The translations under genes were made by a program, and so were the position numbers. DNA of 64,000 nucleotides from an uncultured Bacteroides sp. (GTDB lineage Bacteria > Bacteroidota > Bacteroidia > Bacteroidales > Bacteroidaceae). Each line of letters opens with the position of its first letter. Position 1 is the first letter of the stretch. Under the pieces are notes generated by a model, which had not been told where the DNA came from, did not search any database, and was given only the letters and a program-made list of their open reading frames with translations. The stretch covers positions 54,451 through 118,450 of the forward strand of contig CASENS010000088.1 of NCBI GenBank assembly GCA_949289345.1, given 5' to 3'. Of this stretch, positions 61,327 through 64,000 are shown one piece after another.

Positions 61327-62136
61327 ATGAAATCAATATTGGAAGGACGTCCGGCGCTGGCTGCCGAGGTTAATAAAGTGGCCGAAGTGGCCGGTTACTT
61401 GTGGCAGAAAGGCTGGGCCGAACGTAATGGAGGTAATATCACGGTCAATGTGACCGAATACGTGGACGATGACATCAAGGCCATGCCTGCCATCAGTGAA
61501 GTAAAGCAGATAGGAACGGCGCTTCCTCATCTGAAGGGTTGCTATTTCTATTGCAAGGGTACGCAGAAGCGTATGCGCGATTTGGCCCGCTGGCCGATGG
61601 AGAACGGTTCGATTATCCGCATCTTGGACGATTGTGCCAGCTATGTGATTATTGCAGACAGTCCTGTGATGCCTACGTCCGAGCTCCCTTCTCACTTGAG
61701 CGTACACAACTATCTGATTGCCAAAGGTTCGCCCTATAAGGCATCGGTACATACACATCCCATTGAGTTGGTGGCCATGACGCATTGCAAGAAGTTCTTG
61801 GAAAAGGACGTAGCCAGCAACCTGTTGTGGAGCATGATTCCCGAGACCAAGGCATTCTGTCCGCGTGGTTTGGGTATCATTCCTTATAAGCTGCCCAGTT
61901 CGGTGGAATTGGCTGAGGCCACTATCCGTGAGTTGGACGATTATGATGTCGTGATGTGGGAAAAGCATGGTGTGTTTGCCGTAGATGTAGATGTTATGGC
62001 GGCTTTCGACCAGGTAGATGTGTTGAACAAGTCGGCCCTTATCTACATTGCTGCTAAGAACATGGGCTTTGAGCCCGACGGCATGAGCCAGGAACAGATG
62101 AAGGAAATGACCGTGGCATTCAACTTGCCGAAATAA
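61327..62136 (+). CDS. rhaD: Rhamnulose-1-phosphate aldolase
   Basis: It splits rhamnulose 1-phosphate into dihydroxyacetone phosphate and L-lactaldehyde. The 269-aa class II (zinc) aldolase has WAERNGGNITVNVT for phosphate binding, the metal histidines in VHTHPIELVAMTH, and a further histidine and glutamate in MWEKHGVFAVDVDVMAAFD. It follows rhaT across a 140-base palindrome array and precedes fucO by 37 bases. Confidence 0.94.
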   Translation: MKSILEGRPALAAEVNKVAEVAGYLWQKGWAERNGGNITVNVTEYVDDDIKAMPAISEVKQIGTALPHLKGCYFYCKGTQKRMRDLARWPMENGSIIRILDDCASYVIIADSPVMPTSELPSHLSVHNYLIAKGSPYKASVHTHPIELVAMTHCKKFLEKDVASNLLWSMIPETKAFCPRGLGIIPYKLPSSVELAEATIRELDDYDVVMWEKHGVFAVDVDVMAAFDQVDVLNKSALIYIAAKNMGFEPDGMSQEQMKEMTVAFNLPK

Positions 62137-62173
62137 CAGGTATATTAATCTTTAAACATGAATAGTTTCAGAA

Positions 62174-63328
62174 ATGTATAGAATGATTTTGAATGAGACA
62201 TCCTACTTTGGTGCAGGGTGTCGCGCGAATATAGCCGTTGAGGCTGCCCGCAGAGGTTTTAAGAAAGCTTTCTTTGTAACCGATAAGGATTTGGTCCGTT
62301 TCCATGTAGCGGACAAGGTGATTGAAGTGTTCGACCAGAATAACATAGCCTACGAGCTGTTCAGCGATGTGAAGGCCAACCCGACCATTGCCAATGTGCA
62401 GCACGGTGTGGAAGCATTCAAGGCTTCGGGTGCTGATTTCATTGTGGCCTTGGGTGGAGGTTCCGCCATTGATACGGCCAAGGGTATCGGTATTGTGGTG
62501 AACAATCCGGATTTTGCCGATGTGAAATCGTTGGAAGGAGTAGCTGATACCCGTCAGAAAGCCGTGACTACTTTTGCACTGCCTACTACGGCTGGTACGG
62601 GAGCTGAGGTGACCATCAACTATGTCATCATCGACGAAGAGGCCAAGAAGAAAATGGTATGTGTAGACCCGAACGACATTCCTGCCGTGGCTATCGTAGA
62701 TCCGGAACTGATGTACTCAATGCCGAAGGGTCTGACCGCTGCTACGGGTATGGATGCCTTGACGCATGCCATCGAGAGCTTTATTACGCCCGGTGCCTGG
62801 CTGATGTCGGACATGTTCGAGTTGAAGGCCATTGAAATGATAGCCGGTAATCTGAAAGCGGCCGTGGACAATGGCAACGATGCCGTGGCTCGTGAAGCGA
62901 TGTCGCAAGCACAGTACATTGCCGGCATGGGCTTCAGCAACGTAGGTTTGGGTATTGTTCACTCCATGGCTCACCCCTTGGGCGCTCACTACGATACGCC
63001 TCATGGTGTGGCCAATGCACTGTTGCTTCCTTATGTCATGGAATATAACGCCGAATCGCCGGCCGCTCCTAAGTATATCCAGATAGCCAAGGCTATGGGT
63101 GTAAACACTGAGGGCATGAGCGAAGCCGAAGGCGTACAGGCAGCTATCGAAGCGGTTCGTCAGCTTTCGTTGAGCATCGGCATCCCGCAGAAGTTACACG
63201 AGATTGGCGTACGCGAGGAAGACCTGCATCAGTTGGCCATCGATGCGTTCAACGATGTATGCACGGGCGGCAATCCGCGTCCTACTTCGGTAGAAGACAT
63301 CGAAGCCTTGTATCACAAGGCATTCTAA
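62174..63328 (+). CDS. fucO: Lactaldehyde reductase, iron-type alcohol dehydrogenase
   Basis: It reduces L-lactaldehyde to 1,2-propanediol with NADH, disposing of the second rhamnose aldolase product. The 384-aa group III alcohol dehydrogenase has the NAD motif ALGGGSAIDTAKGIG and TTAGTGAEVT. The iron ligands lie in DALTHAIESF and GIVHSMAHPLGAHYDTPHG. Called rhaO in some Bacteroides papers. It is the last gene of the operon, followed by a terminator. Confidence 0.94.
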   Translation: MYRMILNETSYFGAGCRANIAVEAARRGFKKAFFVTDKDLVRFHVADKVIEVFDQNNIAYELFSDVKANPTIANVQHGVEAFKASGADFIVALGGGSAIDTAKGIGIVVNNPDFADVKSLEGVADTRQKAVTTFALPTTAGTGAEVTINYVIIDEEAKKKMVCVDPNDIPAVAIVDPELMYSMPKGLTAATGMDALTHAIESFITPGAWLMSDMFELKAIEMIAGNLKAAVDNGNDAVAREAMSQAQYIAGMGFSNVGLGIVHSMAHPLGAHYDTPHGVANALLLPYVMEYNAESPAAPKYIQIAKAMGVNTEGMSEAEGVQAAIEAVRQLSLSIGIPQKLHEIGVREEDLHQLAIDAFNDVCTGGNPRPTSVEDIEALYHKAF

Positions 63329-63361
63329 TCCGATTGGAACAGACAGATTAAGAAACAACGG

Positions 63362-63409
63362 CGGACTTGTCGATATCCTTTATAAAAAGCCTCGGCAAGT
63401 CCGTTTTTT
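63362..63409 (+). terminator. Rho-independent terminator of the rha operon
   Basis: CGGACTTGTCGA (63362-63373) pairs with TCGGCAAGTCCG (63392-63403), 12 bp with one G-T pair, and is followed at once by TTTTTT. It is the clearest intrinsic terminator in the window. Confidence 0.85.
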
Positions 63410-63966
63410 AATAGATAAAAAAGCTGATACGACTGGGCACATATTCGTCAAAGCGAACCGCCCATACTTCCGTAACGAGACGTAGCATCAATGATACTGA
63501 TGAGAGGCAAAGATAGCACTGATGGTATACAAAGGTAATACTGAGCCGTGCCCTGCATTAATCTTAAAATAACGTGAGTTCGATATAAAGATAAATATAT
63601 TTTTCTGATAATTAAAAACATAGCGATAAAAGTATTAAATTTATAGTGTCCAATTATAACATTTAAACGATTACCACTATGTTTCCAGAGTCTAAAGTTA
63701 CGGAGAATCTCTGGAATAACCTCCAAATTTCGGAAGATTAACGCAATAGAAATTGGGAATTAAGCAGTTAGGAGAAAATCACGGAAGTTGGAAAAGGGGC
63801 TGAAAACCGTTTCAAAGCGGATTGAAGCAAAAGAACGGTTTCCTATCCGTTACCCGATGGAAGTGCAGATTTAACAGTCACCGTTCCGTTTGCGCCGCTC
63901 TGCGTAGTTTTGCTTGTCAAGGATTAACTCGTTGATTTATAGTTTTGCAACCAAAAAAGAACGAGT
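63410..63966. other. Long intergenic region before the recombinase gene
   Basis: About 560 bases without a supportable gene; the 92-codon frame on the minus strand has no recognisable features. TAGTTTTG occurs at 63905-63912 and 63940-63947, and the second fits a -7 element 20 bases before the recombinase ATG. An attachment site could lie here but cannot be identified from one end. Confidence 0.5.
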
Positions 63967-64000
63967 ATGGCAAGAAGTACATTTCGCGTGCTGTTCTATG
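63967..64000 (+). CDS. Start of a tyrosine-type site-specific recombinase (truncated by the window)
   Basis: Only the first 11 codons are visible, MARSTFRVLFY. The STF-VLFY start is characteristic of Bacteroides tyrosine integrases of conjugative and mobilisable elements. If correct, a mobile element begins here, right after the rha operon. The call rests on this short stretch only. Confidence 0.6.
   Translation, partial: MARSTFRVLFY

Noticed and set aside
63448-63726. 92-codon frame on - after the rha operon
   Set aside because: No RBS, domain or membrane pattern, and no neighbour to support it.
1-64000. tRNA, rRNA and known riboswitches
   Set aside because: No T-loop GGTTCGAATCC-like sequence in a cloverleaf context, no rRNA cores and no cobalamin, TPP or SAM core motifs were seen in the gaps.

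Overview
The window looks like a chromosome segment of a gut Bacteroidales species (Bacteroides/Phocaeicola type). The evidence is a SusC/SusD pair with a FecR/ECF-sigma switch, MetallophosN/C-type phosphoesterases, lipoproteins, a rhamnogalacturonan locus feeding a rhamnose operon, and many promoters with the Bacteroidales -7 motif TAnnTTTG, sometimes with TTTG 19-20 bases upstream. No rRNA, tRNA or CRISPR was found.

Layout. 1-12.8 kb is mostly housekeeping: the end of a tricorn-type protease, an M16 lipoprotein peptidase, prfB, an iron/cobalamin-type ABC ATPase, a GH3-like adenylate-forming enzyme, a phosphofructokinase, the acpP-fabF-rnc operon and purN. 13-23.3 kb is a SusC/SusD uptake locus whose enzymes are two calcineurin-like phosphoesterases, controlled by an adjacent FecR anti-sigma and a divergent ECF sigma. 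23.3-35.6 kb is envelope glycan synthesis: pdxB with a polyprenyl-phosphate glycosyltransferase pair, five genes for glycosyl transfer and sugar phosphorylation, UDP-galactopyranose mutase and an MsbA-like exporter. 35.6-44.9 kb is mixed housekeeping: a DUF6078-like gene, dnaX, a FtsB-like protein, an M16 peptidase, a cyclophilin, an NtrC-type regulator and ettA. 45-50.8 kb is the arginine operon (argR, GNAT, argG, pspC, argC, argD). A toxin-antitoxin pair and two decayed genes (a proC 5' remnant and a DUF6078-like relic) lie where proC would be expected. 51-63.3 kb holds GH105, GH106 and PL11 enzymes followed by rhaB-rhaA-rhaT-rhaD-fucO, a complete route from rhamnogalacturonan to lactaldehyde reduction. 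At the right edge a tyrosine-recombinase gene begins.

The main unexplained signal lies between the genes. Six intergenic regions carry tandem arrays of imperfect palindromes with the same period of 22 bp. The palindrome sequence differs from array to array, and in places from unit to unit, but the arms stay complementary, often through G-T wobble or paired changes. Three arrays share an AAGTATC sequence family; the others use CAGAAA/TTTCTG, AGTTCC/GGAACT and CCACTA/TAGTGG-type arms. Four of the six lie between convergent genes. A candidate structured RNA with a possible pseudoknot (about 42.67-42.88 kb) and a 190-bp long palindrome (about 1.5-1.69 kb) are further non-coding elements.

Functions were assigned from protein motifs read by eye; no database search was run. 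Starts were moved inward from the longest frame where a signal peptide or a -7 motif decided the matter.
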